A stretch of 64,000 nt of DNA from Acidobacteriota bacterium (GTDB lineage Bacteria; Acidobacteriota; UBA6911). How positions within the stretch are numbered: the stretch's first letter is position 1; every line of letters begins with the position of its first letter. A program made the position numbers and the translations under genes. Location: the NCBI GenBank assembly GCA_012729555.1, contig JAAYCX010000090.1, forward strand, positions 62,001 through 126,000, written 5' to 3'. The notes beneath the pieces were generated by a model, which saw only the letters and a program-made list of their open reading frames with translations, did not search any database and was not told the origin of the DNA. Positions 51,035 through 60,270 of this stretch are shown piece by piece.

Positions 51035-51937
51035 CTACCTGGGCCGCTCCGCGGAGATGACCTTGTCCTTGGGGATGCTCAAATACCCCCCCACCTTGTT
51101 CTTCTGCACCCAGTTGATCACCACTTCGTAGCGGATCCGGTTCTTGCCCACCAAAAACTGGATTGGCTCGTTGATGAGTCGGTCCTTCTTCTCCAGCTGA
51201 TTGTCGTCCACGTAGATCTTCAGGTTGAACTTCCCCTTCTTGTGGTCGGTACGGGTCAGCTGAATCCGGATGTCCTCCACCTTGACCGGGTTCTTCTTGT
51301 CGGGGAGAGTGAACTCGAAGAAATCGCGCTCCCCTTTCAAGCGGAGCTGGGCCAGTTCGCTCGAATTCTTCGCCACGGCGGCGCTCAGGCTGTCCTTCAC
51401 ATCCACCAGCTGCCGCCGGGTCCCCTCCAGGTCCCTGCGGGTGCTCTCCAGGTCGGTGCGGACGCTCACGACCTCGGTCTTGACCCCGCCGACCTCGGTG
51501 CTGACCTGGCCTATTCTGCTCTCGGCCTCGCTCTTGACCGCCTGCACCTGGGCCTCCACGTGCGAGGCATCGGCCTTGGTGGAAAGCGCCTGGGCCAGTT
51601 CCTGTTTCGTCTTCTTCCCCTCGGCCTGGATCTGGGCCGTCGTTTTCTTGAAGGTTTCCTCGGCGCTCCCCACGGCCTCTTCCAGGTTGGACTTCAAATC
51701 GGACACCTGGCTGGCCAGGGCCGCTTCCGTCACCTTGTTGCGGGTCTCCAGTTCGGCTATTCGGGCTCCGAGCTGATCCAACTCGGCCTGCTGCGCCCTC
51801 CGGTAGCGGGAGTGGGAGTAGAAAAGGTAAATCACCAGCTAAAGCAGAATCAGGATAAGCGCAAGCTTCACGGCTTCCGGAACCAGCCCCTTTTCCTGGG
51901 GCGCCGGTTTTTGCAGATCTGGGTTCAGGGAACTCAT
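51035..51937 (-). CDS. Membrane-anchored coiled-coil protein interrupted by an in-frame amber codon
   Basis: Full frame from ATG 51937 (AGGAGGTGTG directly before it) to 51035, broken by TAG at 51841-51839 (codon 33). Before it: MSSLNPDLQKPAPQEKGLVP and the hydrophobic EAVKLALILILL; after it LVIYLFYSHSRYRRAQQ, so the stop falls inside one transmembrane helix. The remainder (266 residues from GTG 51835) is a long coiled coil (VSDLKSNLEEAVGSAEETF, IGQVSTEVGGVKTEVVSVR) and a C-terminal beta domain. The downstream part alone lacks a good ribosome site. Options: a nonsense mutation in the strain, a read error, or amber decoding. Family not recognised. Confidence 0.65.
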
Positions 51938-52039
51938 CACACCTCCTGGTGCATGAAAAGGCGGCACACGCGGCCGCCCATAACCGCCCCAATAATACGG
52001 CCGGCCGATCGAAAGTGCAATAAGGCGCAGGGGCGGAGG

Positions 52040-53377
52040 CTACGGCGCGGCCTCATCCGGCACCTCGGGCTCCCCCCCGAGGGGCCGCCGGGCACGGGTC
52101 ACGAAGTAGCCGATGAGGGCGGCCAGGATGCTCGAACCGACCCAGAGGTTCAGCGTCGGGGAGCTCTTGAAGCCGAAATAGAGCATCACCCCGGAAAAGG
52201 CGAGATAGATGAGGGCGGCCGCCAGGGCGGCGGTCTGCGGCCGGGAAAATTCCCTGCGGCGGAACCGGACCCAGAAGAGGGAGAAGATCGTCAGCGCCGA
52301 AAACAGGGTGAGGATGGCTCCCACGTTGCTGAGCACCTCACCGAGCTGGTAGGCCAGGACCAGGAAAAGGGCTATGCCCCCCTGCAGCATCACCGCCCCC
52401 ACCGGGGGGCGCCCCTCCTTCCCCTTGAGGACCGCGGGGAGAAACCCGTCCCGGGCCATGGCGGCATAAACGCGGGGTCCGAGAAACGTCATCGCGCTGA
52501 CGGCCGAGATGAAGGCGATGATCGCCAGCACCGACATGCAGGCGGCGCCGAAGTCGCCCACCACGTCGCGCATGATCAGGTGGCCGAGGGTGATCCGGGC
52601 GGTTTCGTAGTCGTTCACCACCCGGAACTGCTCGGGGGTGAGGTTGGCCACGAACACCCAGTTCACGAACAGGTAGAGGACGCCGACGATGGAGCACCCC
52701 AGGATCAGGGCCCGGGGGACGTCGCGCCGGGGGTTGCGGAATTCGGAAGCGGCGTAGACCGCCGCGTTCCAGCCGCTGAAGGCGAAGGCGATGAAGAAGA
52801 GGTTCTGCATGAAAGCCCCCAGCGGGAAGCCTTCCGAGGGGCTCGTGGGCTGCCAGGTGGGCCAGGCGTTGTTCCCGCCCGCGAGGCCGACGGAGATAAA
52901 GCCGACCACGAGGACGATCTTGAGCGCCACCAGGGCGTTCTGCGCCGTAACCGAGAAGCGCAGGCCGACGGCGTGCACCGCCGTCATCAGCACGATCAGC
53001 CCGACGGCGAACAACGTGGGGTTCACCCAGTCGCCGAGCGTATGCGCGAAGGCGCCCGCGGCGATGGCGTCGATGGCGATCGGCGCGGAAAATCCCAGCA
53101 GGAGGGAGGCCCACCCGGCCAGGTACCCGAGCGCCGGGTGCACGAGGGTGGACAGGAACCGGTACTCCCCACCCGACCGGGGAACGATCCGGGCGATCCC
53201 GGCGTAGGCCCGCGCCCCGCACAGGGCCAGCAGCGCGCCGATCACCCAGGCCAGCAGGATCTGCCCCGGGGTGAGGTCCTGGGCCATATAGCCCGTGCTC
53301 AAGAAAACCCCCGCGCCGATCATGTTGGCGATGACCATCCCGATTCCCGAATACAGCCCCAAGCGATGATCCTTCAT
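52040..53377 (-). CDS. APC-superfamily amino acid permease
   Basis: 445 residues with about 12 transmembrane helices. The N-terminus LGLYSGIGMVIANMIGAGVFLSTGYMAQDL is the APC signature around helix 1, and GGEYRFLSTLVHPALGYLAGWASLLLGF is helix 3. FIAFAFSGWNAAVYAASEFRNPRRDVPRAL gives the helix 6 region with the conserved E. It imports or exchanges amino acids or polyamines at the inner membrane. It is on its own. The hydrophilic C-terminal tail (GGEPEVPDEAAP) is short. Specificity cannot be assigned. Confidence 0.88.
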   Translation of the reverse strand: MKDHRLGLYSGIGMVIANMIGAGVFLSTGYMAQDLTPGQILLAWVIGALLALCGARAYAGIARIVPRSGGEYRFLSTLVHPALGYLAGWASLLLGFSAPIAIDAIAAGAFAHTLGDWVNPTLFAVGLIVLMTAVHAVGLRFSVTAQNALVALKIVLVVGFISVGLAGGNNAWPTWQPTSPSEGFPLGAFMQNLFFIAFAFSGWNAAVYAASEFRNPRRDVPRALILGCSIVGVLYLFVNWVFVANLTPEQFRVVNDYETARITLGHLIMRDVVGDFGAACMSVLAIIAFISAVSAMTFLGPRVYAAMARDGFLPAVLKGKEGRPPVGAVMLQGGIALFLVLAYQLGEVLSNVGAILTLFSALTIFSLFWVRFRRREFSRPQTAALAAALIYLAFSGVMLYFGFKSSPTLNLWVGSSILAALIGYFVTRARRPLGGEPEVPDEAAP

Positions 53378-53594
53378 TCACCCCCACCCTTCGTCGCCGT
53401 CTCAGTTCTTCGCTGTCAGTCTTCGTCGTTCTTCGTCAACGTTGTGCAATACGCCCCCGCCGGAGTCCTGTTTCAACTCCCGCCGGACGGGGACCCATCA
53501 TGCCCCGCGGAGCGGCCCGGTACAAGCGCTTTTCCCCGCCCGCCGGCCCGGAGTTTTTCTTGATGCCGGGCCGCGCACACGTTACCTTGAGGAT

Positions 53595-54335
53595 ATGATG
53601 AAACTCATGGCCATAACGGCTCACCCGGATGACGAAGCCGGCGCTTTCGGGGGGGCGCTTCTCCATTACCACGCGCGCGGGGTGGAAACCTCCGTGATCT
53701 GTCTCACTCCGGGGCAGGCGGCCACCCACCGGGGGGCGGCCCGTTCCGACGCCGAGCTCGCCCGGCTCCGGCGCGCCGAGTTCGCCGCCTCCTGCCGCAT
53801 CCTCCAGGTCACCCACGGGGAGGTTCTCGATTACGCGGACGCGGGGCTGGTTCGCGCGGACCTCCACGCCGTGGTCGGAGACCTGACCGAACGGATCCGC
53901 AGGATCCGGCCCCACGTCCTCCTGACCATGGGGCCGGAAGGGGCGGTGACGGGACATCTCGACCACTCCATGGCCTCGCTGTTCGCGACCCTGGCCTTTC
54001 ACTGGGCGGGCCGGAACGACCGCTATCCGGAGCAGCTGGCGGCGGGGCTCGAGCCCCACCGGACACGGAAGCTCTATTACTCGACGGCCGCGTTCACCCT
54101 CCCCGACCGGCCCCCCGTCTCCCCTCCCCCCTGCTCGGCCACGCTGGCGATCGGCCCCTGGGTCGAGGAAAAGATCGCGGCCTTCCGGGCCCACACCACC
54201 CAGGCCCCGCTCGGGGAGCCGTTCGCCCGGGCCATGCGCCGGTTCGGGGACAAGGAACTGTACCACCTGGCCGCGGTCTCCGAACCATCGGTCGCGGAAG
54301 CCGAATCGGACCTCTTCGAAGGGATCGAGGAATAG
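53595..54335 (+). CDS. PIG-L/LmbE-family deacetylase
   Basis: 246 residues. The zinc motifs AHPDDEAGAFGGALL (H-P-D-D-E) and EGAVTGHLDHSMAS (GHxDH) are intact, as is LTPGQAATHRGAARSDAELARLRRAEF. Members deacetylate N-acetylglucosaminyl compounds, including mycothiol/bacillithiol precursors. No biosynthetic partner lies beside it. Two consecutive ATGs at 53595 and 53598 with a GAGG upstream. Cytoplasmic. Confidence 0.88.
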   Translation: MMKLMAITAHPDDEAGAFGGALLHYHARGVETSVICLTPGQAATHRGAARSDAELARLRRAEFAASCRILQVTHGEVLDYADAGLVRADLHAVVGDLTERIRRIRPHVLLTMGPEGAVTGHLDHSMASLFATLAFHWAGRNDRYPEQLAAGLEPHRTRKLYYSTAAFTLPDRPPVSPPPCSATLAIGPWVEEKIAAFRAHTTQAPLGEPFARAMRRFGDKELYHLAAVSEPSVAEAESDLFEGIEE

Positions 54336-54372
54336 GACGCGCGGCCGGGAGGCCTCAACCGCAAGGTTCCGA

Positions 54373-54402
54373 TTGACATATCCGGATTGAACTCAGTAGT
54401 AT
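54373..54402 (+). promoter_or_regulatory. Promoter of the cold-shock gene
   Basis: TTGACA 54373-54378, 18 bp spacer, TAGTAT 54397-54402. The start codon is about 105 bp downstream, giving a long leader as is typical of cspA-type genes. Confidence 0.55.
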
Positions 54403-54421
54403 AGGGGGCATCCGGATCGGG

Positions 54422-54452
54422 TGGCGGCCGCCAGACGGTGTGGCGGCTTTTT
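54422..54452 (+). promoter_or_regulatory. Attenuator-like hairpins in the cold-shock leader
   Basis: GCCGCCA (54427-54433), loop GACGGTG, TGGCGGC (54441-54447), then TTTTT: a terminator-like structure. It overlaps a second perfect palindrome TGGCGGCCGCCA (54422-54433), so the two folds are mutually exclusive. Confidence 0.5.
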
Positions 54453-54507
54453 CATTTGCGGCCATGACCGGTCAGGGAAACATGCCTAACGACAGGAGCG
54501 GGTTCCC

Positions 54508-54720
54508 ATGGAAAAAGAGACTGGGAAAGTGAAGTGGTTCAATAACGCCAAAGGCTACGGCTTCATCGAGAGAAACAGCGGCGGGGACGTCTTCGTGCAC
54601 CACACCGCCATCCAGATGGACGGGTTCCGGACCCTCTCGGAGGGGGAGGCCGTGAGTTTCTCGGTGACGGAGGGCCCGAAGGGGCTGCAGGCGGAAAACG
54701 TCACCAAACCCGAAGAATAG
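54508..54720 (+). CDS. Cold-shock domain protein (Csp)
   Basis: 70 residues. [18 protein letters not shown] (RNP1 KGYGFI) and [10 protein letters not shown] (RNP2) are diagnostic of CspA-type single-strand nucleic acid chaperones. ACAGGAGCGGG precedes the ATG by 6 nt. It has its own promoter and a long structured leader. Length is normal for the family. Confidence 0.95.
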   Translation: MEKETGKVKWFNNAKGYGFIERNSGGDVFVHHTAIQMDGFRTLSEGEAVSFSVTEGPKGLQAENVTKPEE

Positions 54721-54778
54721 CCGCCCGCCCGCCGGCGCATGGTTTTTCCCGGCCCTGCCGGCGCCGCCGGGAACGGGG

Positions 54779-55783
54779 CTACAGGTTCGCGCGGATATAA
54801 CGGCACATCACCAGGCCGAGCACTATGTTGAAGGGAAAGACGCCCGAGGTGTAGTGCCCACAGCGCAACCCGAAGGTGGAATGTTCGAGCCCCAGCCGGC
54901 GGTATTCCCCGAGGACGATCTCGGACAGCTCGGGAAGGAACGTGCAGTCGTACAGCGCGTGCACGAGCAGGGAGCGCTTCCCGGACCCCCGGAGTTTCGG
55001 GAAATAGGCCATGGGGCTGATGGGCATCCAGATCTCTCTCAGCTCTTCCAGGCTGACGTGTCCCCGGAGCCCCGCCAGGACGTGGCGGGTGGAGATCCCT
55101 TTCCATACGACATCGGCGAACCAGGGGGAGACGTGGTTCTGGACCGCCACCCCGATCCTCGGGTCGTGCGCGGCCGTGATCAGGGCGGTGCAGGACCCCA
55201 GGCTCGTCCCCAGGATCGCGAACCGGCTGTACCCCTGCCGCTCGAGCCAGTCGATGGCGGCGCGGCAGTCCATGACCGCCTGCCTCGTGGCCTCGAGCGT
55301 CCGCCCCAGGTTCGGCGAAAGGGCGTAATCCGCCCGCTCCAGCTCCTCGGGCATCCTCAGGTCGTGGTAAGGCTGGCTCAGGCGCAGCGCCGACAGCCCG
55401 AAGGCGTTGAGCAGCCGGCAGAGCGACAGGTGCCCGCCGGCGTCGGCGTTCCACTGCGGGAGCACCAGCACCACCCGCCCGCGCGAGTCGGCCGGGAAAA
55501 ACCGCCCGTGCACGGTGTTGTTCCGCTCGTAGCGGGTTGCGAGCGGGCTCGTGAACGCCAGGCTGCGCCCGTCCAGGACGTAATCGCGCACCGGGGCGTA
55601 GGCGTGGTAGCGGTCGCTCTCCTCGACCGCCCGCCGCGCGTACTCCAGCAGGAACTCCCTGGGGTCGCCGGCCTCGGGCGCGCCCGGTAGGAATTCCAGC
55701 CCCCACTCGAACTCCCGCACCTTCCGGTTGGTGTCGCGCCGGGAGAGCTTCAGTTCCCACGCGTGAAAGATCCTGGACAGCAC
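54779..55783 (-). CDS. Alpha/beta hydrolase of unknown specificity
   Basis: 334 residues from GTG 55783 with GGAGGGGAAGG upstream. The nucleophile elbow is AILGTSLGSCTALI, and VLVLPQWNADAGGHLSL is the oxyanion region. The acid and His are in ALYDCTFLP and GLRCGHYTSG. No signal peptide. It resembles dienelactone-hydrolase/PHB-like proteins of unknown substrate. The frame is open further to 55969, but without a start with a ribosome site. Confidence 0.68.
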   Translation of the reverse strand: MLSRIFHAWELKLSRRDTNRKVREFEWGLEFLPGAPEAGDPREFLLEYARRAVEESDRYHAYAPVRDYVLDGRSLAFTSPLATRYERNNTVHGRFFPADSRGRVVLVLPQWNADAGGHLSLCRLLNAFGLSALRLSQPYHDLRMPEELERADYALSPNLGRTLEATRQAVMDCRAAIDWLERQGYSRFAILGTSLGSCTALITAAHDPRIGVAVQNHVSPWFADVVWKGISTRHVLAGLRGHVSLEELREIWMPISPMAYFPKLRGSGKRSLLVHALYDCTFLPELSEIVLGEYRRLGLEHSTFGLRCGHYTSGVFPFNIVLGLVMCRYIRANL

Positions 55784-55860
55784 TGCCTTCCCCTCCGATC
55801 GAGGCCCAAAAGGATGTACTTTAGCAAACCGGCGGATCGTCGGACAACGGGGGAATGGCC

Positions 55861-56886
55861 TTACTCGGGTTCCCGGAAGGCGCCGGAGGAGAGGCGGGGG
55901 TTCTGCGGCATGCGGGGAAGATGGTAGTAGCCTTTCCGGTAGACCACCCGGGCCGCGGGCCTGAGGCACTCGACGGCGATCCGGTGGTAGGAGTCGGGCT
56001 CCAGCGCCTGGTTGGAAACGTAGGTCAGGAAGTAGCGGCTCTTCATCTCACGGGCCACATCGGCGTAGATGCCCAGGATCTGGTCGTAGTCGGTCGGAAA
56101 GAAGCTGCGCCCCCCGGTCTCCCCGGCCAGCCGGGTCATCGCCTCCTCCCGTTTCCGGAAAAACTCCTCGATATAGTCCTCGTCATCCCCGAACAGCCTC
56201 CGGTAGATGTCGTTGAGGATCACCACCCGCCGTTCGCGCCGGGCGTCGCTGGCGACGATGGCCGTCTTCGAGACCACGTACAGGGACGCCTGGGATTTGG
56301 CGATCGCGCGCTCCGCCTCCTCCAGCCCCACCCGGCTCTGGTTGTCCAGGCAGTCGGTGAAGAGGACGATGGCCTTGCGCCCGTCGATGTTCTTGAGCTG
56401 TTCGGCCGCGGCCAGGTACATGGCGTCGTAGAGCGCCGTGCGCACCCCCGCGCGCAGCTTCCCCAGCGCCTTGTCCAGTTTTTTCCGGCTGTCGGTCCAG
56501 TCCAGGATCCGGGTCACCTCGTCGTCGAACGAGATCACCGAAAACCGGTCCCCCGCGTCGAGCCCCCGGACGAACTCGGTCGCCGCCGCCCGGATCCTTT
56601 TCAGTTCGTTCCGGCTGCTCGGGCTGGTGTCGAGCAGAAGCACCACCGATACCGGGTAGGTATCCAGGCCGAAGCTCCGGATCTCCTGCGGCGCCCGGTC
56701 CTCCCACAGGCGGAAGTCCTCCGCCCCGAGGCCCTCCATCATCCTGCCTTCGACATCGAAGACGCTGATCGGGACCTTCACCAGGTTGACGGAGGCCGAA
56801 AAGGTCGGGGGCGGGTCCTGGGCCGGCCCCGTCCTCGGGGCGAGCAGGGGTACAAACATGAGAAGGACAAGCGCTCGGAGTACCAT
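55861..56886 (-). CDS. VWFA-related acidobacterial-type secreted protein
   Basis: 341 residues with a signal peptide (MVLRALVLLMFVPLLAPRTGPAQ). The opening SVNLVKVPISVFDVEGRMMEGLGAEDFRLWEDR and the VWA core VSVVLLLDTSPSSRNELKRI (MIDAS DxSxS; here DTSPS) match TIGR03436 (VWFA-related acidobacterial domain), as remembered. DDEVTRILDWTDSRKKLDKALGK and KAIVLFTDCLDNQSR follow. It may bind protein or metal at the cell surface; its function is unknown. An extended -10 (TGC-TACAAT) lies 7 nt upstream. This family is a lineage marker. Confidence 0.8.
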   Translation of the reverse strand: MVLRALVLLMFVPLLAPRTGPAQDPPPTFSASVNLVKVPISVFDVEGRMMEGLGAEDFRLWEDRAPQEIRSFGLDTYPVSVVLLLDTSPSSRNELKRIRAAATEFVRGLDAGDRFSVISFDDEVTRILDWTDSRKKLDKALGKLRAGVRTALYDAMYLAAAEQLKNIDGRKAIVLFTDCLDNQSRVGLEEAERAIAKSQASLYVVSKTAIVASDARRERRVVILNDIYRRLFGDDEDYIEEFFRKREEAMTRLAGETGGRSFFPTDYDQILGIYADVAREMKSRYFLTYVSNQALEPDSYHRIAVECLRPAARVVYRKGYYHLPRMPQNPRLSSGAFREPE

Positions 56887-56893
56887 CACCTGA

Positions 56894-56902
56894 ATTGTAG
56901 CA
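56894..56902 (-). promoter_or_regulatory. Extended -10 promoter 7 nt before the VWFA gene
   Basis: Minus-strand TGC-TACAAT (56902-56894), with ATG beginning 7 nt later. It is one of five such placements in the window. Confidence 0.5.
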
Positions 56903-56952
56903 GGGTTCGGGACCGAAGGCACCGGGGAGGGTCCCGGATTCCCCGCCCGCCG

Positions 56953-58503
56953 TCAGATCGGCTTGGTCAGCGGCAGCTCGAAAGCGTCCCAGGCGCGACG
57001 CTCCTCCTCGCGCGCGGCGGCCGTCATCCGGCACTCGCGGTCGAGTACCATCGTCGCGCGGGAGGGGGCGTAAGGCGCCCATCCGCCCAGCGAATCGCAG
57101 GAGGGGTCCCCGGTGCGGGCGAACGAGGTCCAGGCGTCCTGGATCTTCCGGGAGAGCGCTTCGACATCGGGGCCGGAGCCGCAGAAGGAGGGGTCGCAGT
57201 TGCCGAACACGAACCCGATCTCCAGGGCGTGGCAGCTGCCGAGCGCCCCCTTGACGGCCGGGGACTCCCAGCTGAAGAGGTAGTTGTAGGCCGGCCGCCC
57301 GTGGAGCCCCTGCGCCTCCAGCAGCCTCAAAACGGGGATGCGGAACATGAAGTCGGACTGGATCGCCGTGAGGATGTCGGCGGGGCCGGCGGCTTCCCCC
57401 CGCCCCTGCCGCCCCCCCCGGTAAGCCTCGACCACGCCGTCGATGTGGGCCTCGGGGATCAGGTCCCGGAGCCTTGAGAGCATGAGGCCCTCGTCCATGC
57501 GGCGAAAGGCCGGGTCCATGAAGTTGAAGAGCTTGAATTCGTCCCGGTTGGTGCCGGCCAGGGTCCGGATCCCCGCCGCGGATCCCCTTTTGATCGCCTC
57601 GAGCGGGATGTCGGGCATCGCTTCCCCGTCCACCACGGGCTGGAAGGGGGTCAGCCGGTTGTCCCGCCGGCGCATGATGAGGGCCAGCTGCTGCTGGGCG
57701 TCGAGGATCCGTTCGGCCGGCAGCGCCAGCAGGGCGTCCGGGCCGGGCTTCGCCAGGCCCAGGATCCCCAAAAACTCCGTCGCCGCGGCGACCCCGTCCT
57801 CGAGGGTCCCGACGGTGTTGGCGCCGCCGCTTTCCAGGATGGCCTTCCCGAACCGCCCGCGGGCCGCCGGCATTCCCATCAGGTCGCCGATGCTCATCGC
57901 GCCGGCCGACTCGCCGAACACCGTGACGTTGGCGGGGTCACCGCCGAAGGCGGCGATGTTGTCCCGCACCCAGTCCAGGGCGGCGACCTGGTCGAGCAGC
58001 CCCTCGCAGCCGGTGGCCGGGATCCGTCCCCCCGTGATCTCCCGGAGGTTCATGAAGCCGAAGGCGCCCAGGCGGTAGTTGAGCGTCACCAGCACCACGT
58101 CGCCGCGCGGGACCAGGGTGTTGTCCCGGTACATCTTCTCGGAGCCCGAGCCGATGATGAAGGCCCCGCCATGGATCCAGACCATGACCGGGCGCGCCGC
58201 GTCGTCCAGGCCCGGCGTCCAGACGTTGAGATAGAGGCAGTCCTCGTCCTGCGGCTCCGCGGCCGCGAGGGCGGCCATCACGTCCGACCCGGGAAGCGGG
58301 TTCTGCGGGGAGACCGGGCCGAACGCCTTCGCGCTCCGGACCCCTGTCCACGGCTCCGCCGGAACGGGCGCCCGCCACCGCAGACGGCCGGTCGGGGGGG
58401 CCGCGTAGGGGATCCCGCGGAAGACGAACTGTCCCTTCTCGAAACTCCCCTCCAGGCGTCCCTGCCGGGTTTGGGCGACGACGGGCTTCCCGCTCTGACT
58501 CAT
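56953..58503 (-). CDS. Type-B carboxylesterase, cytoplasmic
   Basis: 516 residues. No signal peptide (MSQSGKPVVAQTRQGRLEGSFEKG). FRGIPYAAPPTGRLRWRAP, EDCLYLNVWTPG, WIHGGAFIIGSG (oxyanion), NVTVFGESAGAMSIGDLMGM with nucleophile Ser, and SCHALEIGFVFGN with the His. The fold is that of the secreted esterase at 23338-24876 but the sequence is diverged. It follows the fumarase gene by 31 bp on the same strand, so it probably shares its transcript. Substrate unknown. Confidence 0.85.
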   Translation of the reverse strand: MSQSGKPVVAQTRQGRLEGSFEKGQFVFRGIPYAAPPTGRLRWRAPVPAEPWTGVRSAKAFGPVSPQNPLPGSDVMAALAAAEPQDEDCLYLNVWTPGLDDAARPVMVWIHGGAFIIGSGSEKMYRDNTLVPRGDVVLVTLNYRLGAFGFMNLREITGGRIPATGCEGLLDQVAALDWVRDNIAAFGGDPANVTVFGESAGAMSIGDLMGMPAARGRFGKAILESGGANTVGTLEDGVAAATEFLGILGLAKPGPDALLALPAERILDAQQQLALIMRRRDNRLTPFQPVVDGEAMPDIPLEAIKRGSAAGIRTLAGTNRDEFKLFNFMDPAFRRMDEGLMLSRLRDLIPEAHIDGVVEAYRGGRQGRGEAAGPADILTAIQSDFMFRIPVLRLLEAQGLHGRPAYNYLFSWESPAVKGALGSCHALEIGFVFGNCDPSFCGSGPDVEALSRKIQDAWTSFARTGDPSCDSLGGWAPYAPSRATMVLDRECRMTAAAREEERRAWDAFELPLTKPI

Positions 58504-58534
58504 GGCGCTCCTTTGCGGTCCGGCTGCGGGCCGG

Positions 58535-60148
58535 TTACATCAGGGACTTGAAAAAGTCGTTCCCCTTGTCGTCCACCAGGATGAAGGCGGGGAAATCCAC
58601 CACCTCGATCCTCCAGACCGCCTCCATCCCCAGCTCGGGGTAGTCGAGGCATTCGACCTTCCGGATGTTCTCCTCGGCCAGCAGGGCCGCCGGCCCGCCG
58701 ATGGAGCCGAGATAGAAGCCGCCGTATTTTTTGCAGGCGTCGGTCACCTGCTGCGACCGGTTCCCCTTGGCGATCATGACGAGCGACCCGCCGTTCTGTT
58801 GCAGCAGCTCCACGTAGGAGTCCATCCGTCCCGCGGTGGTGGGGCCGAAGGAGCCGGAGGGCTTTCCCGGGGGGGTCTTGGCCGGGCCGGCGTAGTAGAT
58901 CGGGTGGTTCTTCAGGTACTCCGGCAGCGGCTTGCCGGCGTCGAGCAGCTCCTTGAACTTGGCGTGGGCGATGTCGCGCCCGACGATGATGGTCCCGTCG
59001 AGCGAAAGTTGGGTGGCCACCGGGTGCTTCGACAGCTCCGCGCGGATTTTCTCCATCGGCTGGTCGAGGTCGATCCTGACGACGCCGTGGGTGTGGCGGC
59101 CGCGGTAGCGGTCGGGGATCAGCCGGCCCGGGTTGCGGTCGAGCTCCTCCAACCAGACCCCGTCGCGGTCGATCCTGGCCCTGATGTTGCGGTCGGCCGA
59201 GCAGGAGACCCCCATGCCGACGGGGCAGGAGGCGCCGTGGCGCGGCAGGCGGATGACCCTCACGTCGTGGGCGAAGTATTTCCCCCCGAACTGGGCCCCG
59301 ATCCCGCACCGTTCGGCCGCGCGCTGGAGCTTCGCTTCCATCTCCAGGTCGCGGAAGGCCCTCCCCCCCTCGCTGCCCGTGGCGGGGAGCGTGTCCAGGT
59401 AGCCGGCCGAGGCCAGTTTGACCGTCTTGAGGGTGCTCTCGGCGCTGGTGCCGCCGACGACGAAGGCCAGGTGGTAGGGGGGACACGCGGCGGTGCCGAG
59501 GGTCTTCATCTTCGCGGTCAGGAACTTCTCGAGGCTGTCCGGGTTGAGCAGCGCCTTGGTCTCCTGGAACAGGTAGGTCTTGTTGGCGCTCCCCCCCCCC
59601 TTGGTAATGACGAGGAAGCGGTACTCCTCCCCTTCGTCGGCGTAGAGATCGATCTGTGCCGGCAGGTTGTTGCCGCTGTTGACCTCCCGGTACATGTCCA
59701 GGGGGATCGTCTGGCTGTAGCGGAGGTTTTCCTCCGTGTAGGTCTTGTAGACCCCCCGGGAAAGGTATTCGGCGTCGTTGCAGCCGGTCCACACCCTCTG
59801 CCCCTTCTTCCCGATGATGATGGCCGTCCCCGTGTCCTGGCAGAAGGGGAGCTCGAAATGGGCCGACACCTCGGCGTTTCGGAGCATGGCGACGGCAACG
59901 CCGCGGTCGTTGGGGGAAGCTTCGGGATCGGCGAGGATTCTGGCCACCTGCTCGTTGTGCGCCGCCCGGAGCAGGAAGGAGACGTCGCGCACCGCCTCGG
60001 CCGCCAGCAGGGTGAGAGCCTCCGGTTCCACCTTGAGGACCTCCTCGCCCTCGAAACGCGCGACGCTGACGTGGTCCTTCGTGAGCAACCGGTAGCGCGT
60101 ATCGTCCGGCCCGAGTGGAAAGGGTTCCTGGTATGTAAACTCCGTCAT
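58535..60148 (-). CDS. fumA: Class I fumarate hydratase (FumA/FumB type)
   Basis: 537 residues, a usual single-chain class I length. It converts fumarate and malate in the TCA cycle and uses a labile [4Fe-4S] cluster. The cluster-binding region is seen in [19 protein letters not shown], and [36 protein letters not shown] is the second conserved block. [21 protein letters not shown] and [21 protein letters not shown] mark the C-terminal (fumerase_C) domain. Start: ATG 60148 is preferred to 60163 because GGAAGCAG lies before it. A strong promoter precedes it. Confidence 0.93.
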   Translation of the reverse strand: MTEFTYQEPFPLGPDDTRYRLLTKDHVSVARFEGEEVLKVEPEALTLLAAEAVRDVSFLLRAAHNEQVARILADPEASPNDRGVAVAMLRNAEVSAHFELPFCQDTGTAIIIGKKGQRVWTGCNDAEYLSRGVYKTYTEENLRYSQTIPLDMYREVNSGNNLPAQIDLYADEGEEYRFLVITKGGGSANKTYLFQETKALLNPDSLEKFLTAKMKTLGTAACPPYHLAFVVGGTSAESTLKTVKLASAGYLDTLPATGSEGGRAFRDLEMEAKLQRAAERCGIGAQFGGKYFAHDVRVIRLPRHGASCPVGMGVSCSADRNIRARIDRDGVWLEELDRNPGRLIPDRYRGRHTHGVVRIDLDQPMEKIRAELSKHPVATQLSLDGTIIVGRDIAHAKFKELLDAGKPLPEYLKNHPIYYAGPAKTPPGKPSGSFGPTTAGRMDSYVELLQQNGGSLVMIAKGNRSQQVTDACKKYGGFYLGSIGGPAALLAEENIRKVECLDYPELGMEAVWRIEVVDFPAFILVDDKGNDFFKSLM

Positions 60149-60210
60149 CTCTGCTTCCCCCATGAAAAAAGGCTTACGCTCCCGCCCACCCGGCGGGGCC
60201 GCCGGCAGCC

Positions 60211-60239
60211 ATTATAGAGAACCGCGCGCGTTCTGCCAA
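60211..60239 (-). promoter_or_regulatory. Strong promoter of the fumarase gene
   Basis: Minus-strand TTGGCA (60239-60234), 17 bp spacer, TATAAT (60216-60211). Both hexamers are near consensus. The start codon is about 63 bp downstream. Confidence 0.7.
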
Positions 60240-60270
60240 CGGCGGGAAGGGCGGCAGCGGGCGGCGTGGG

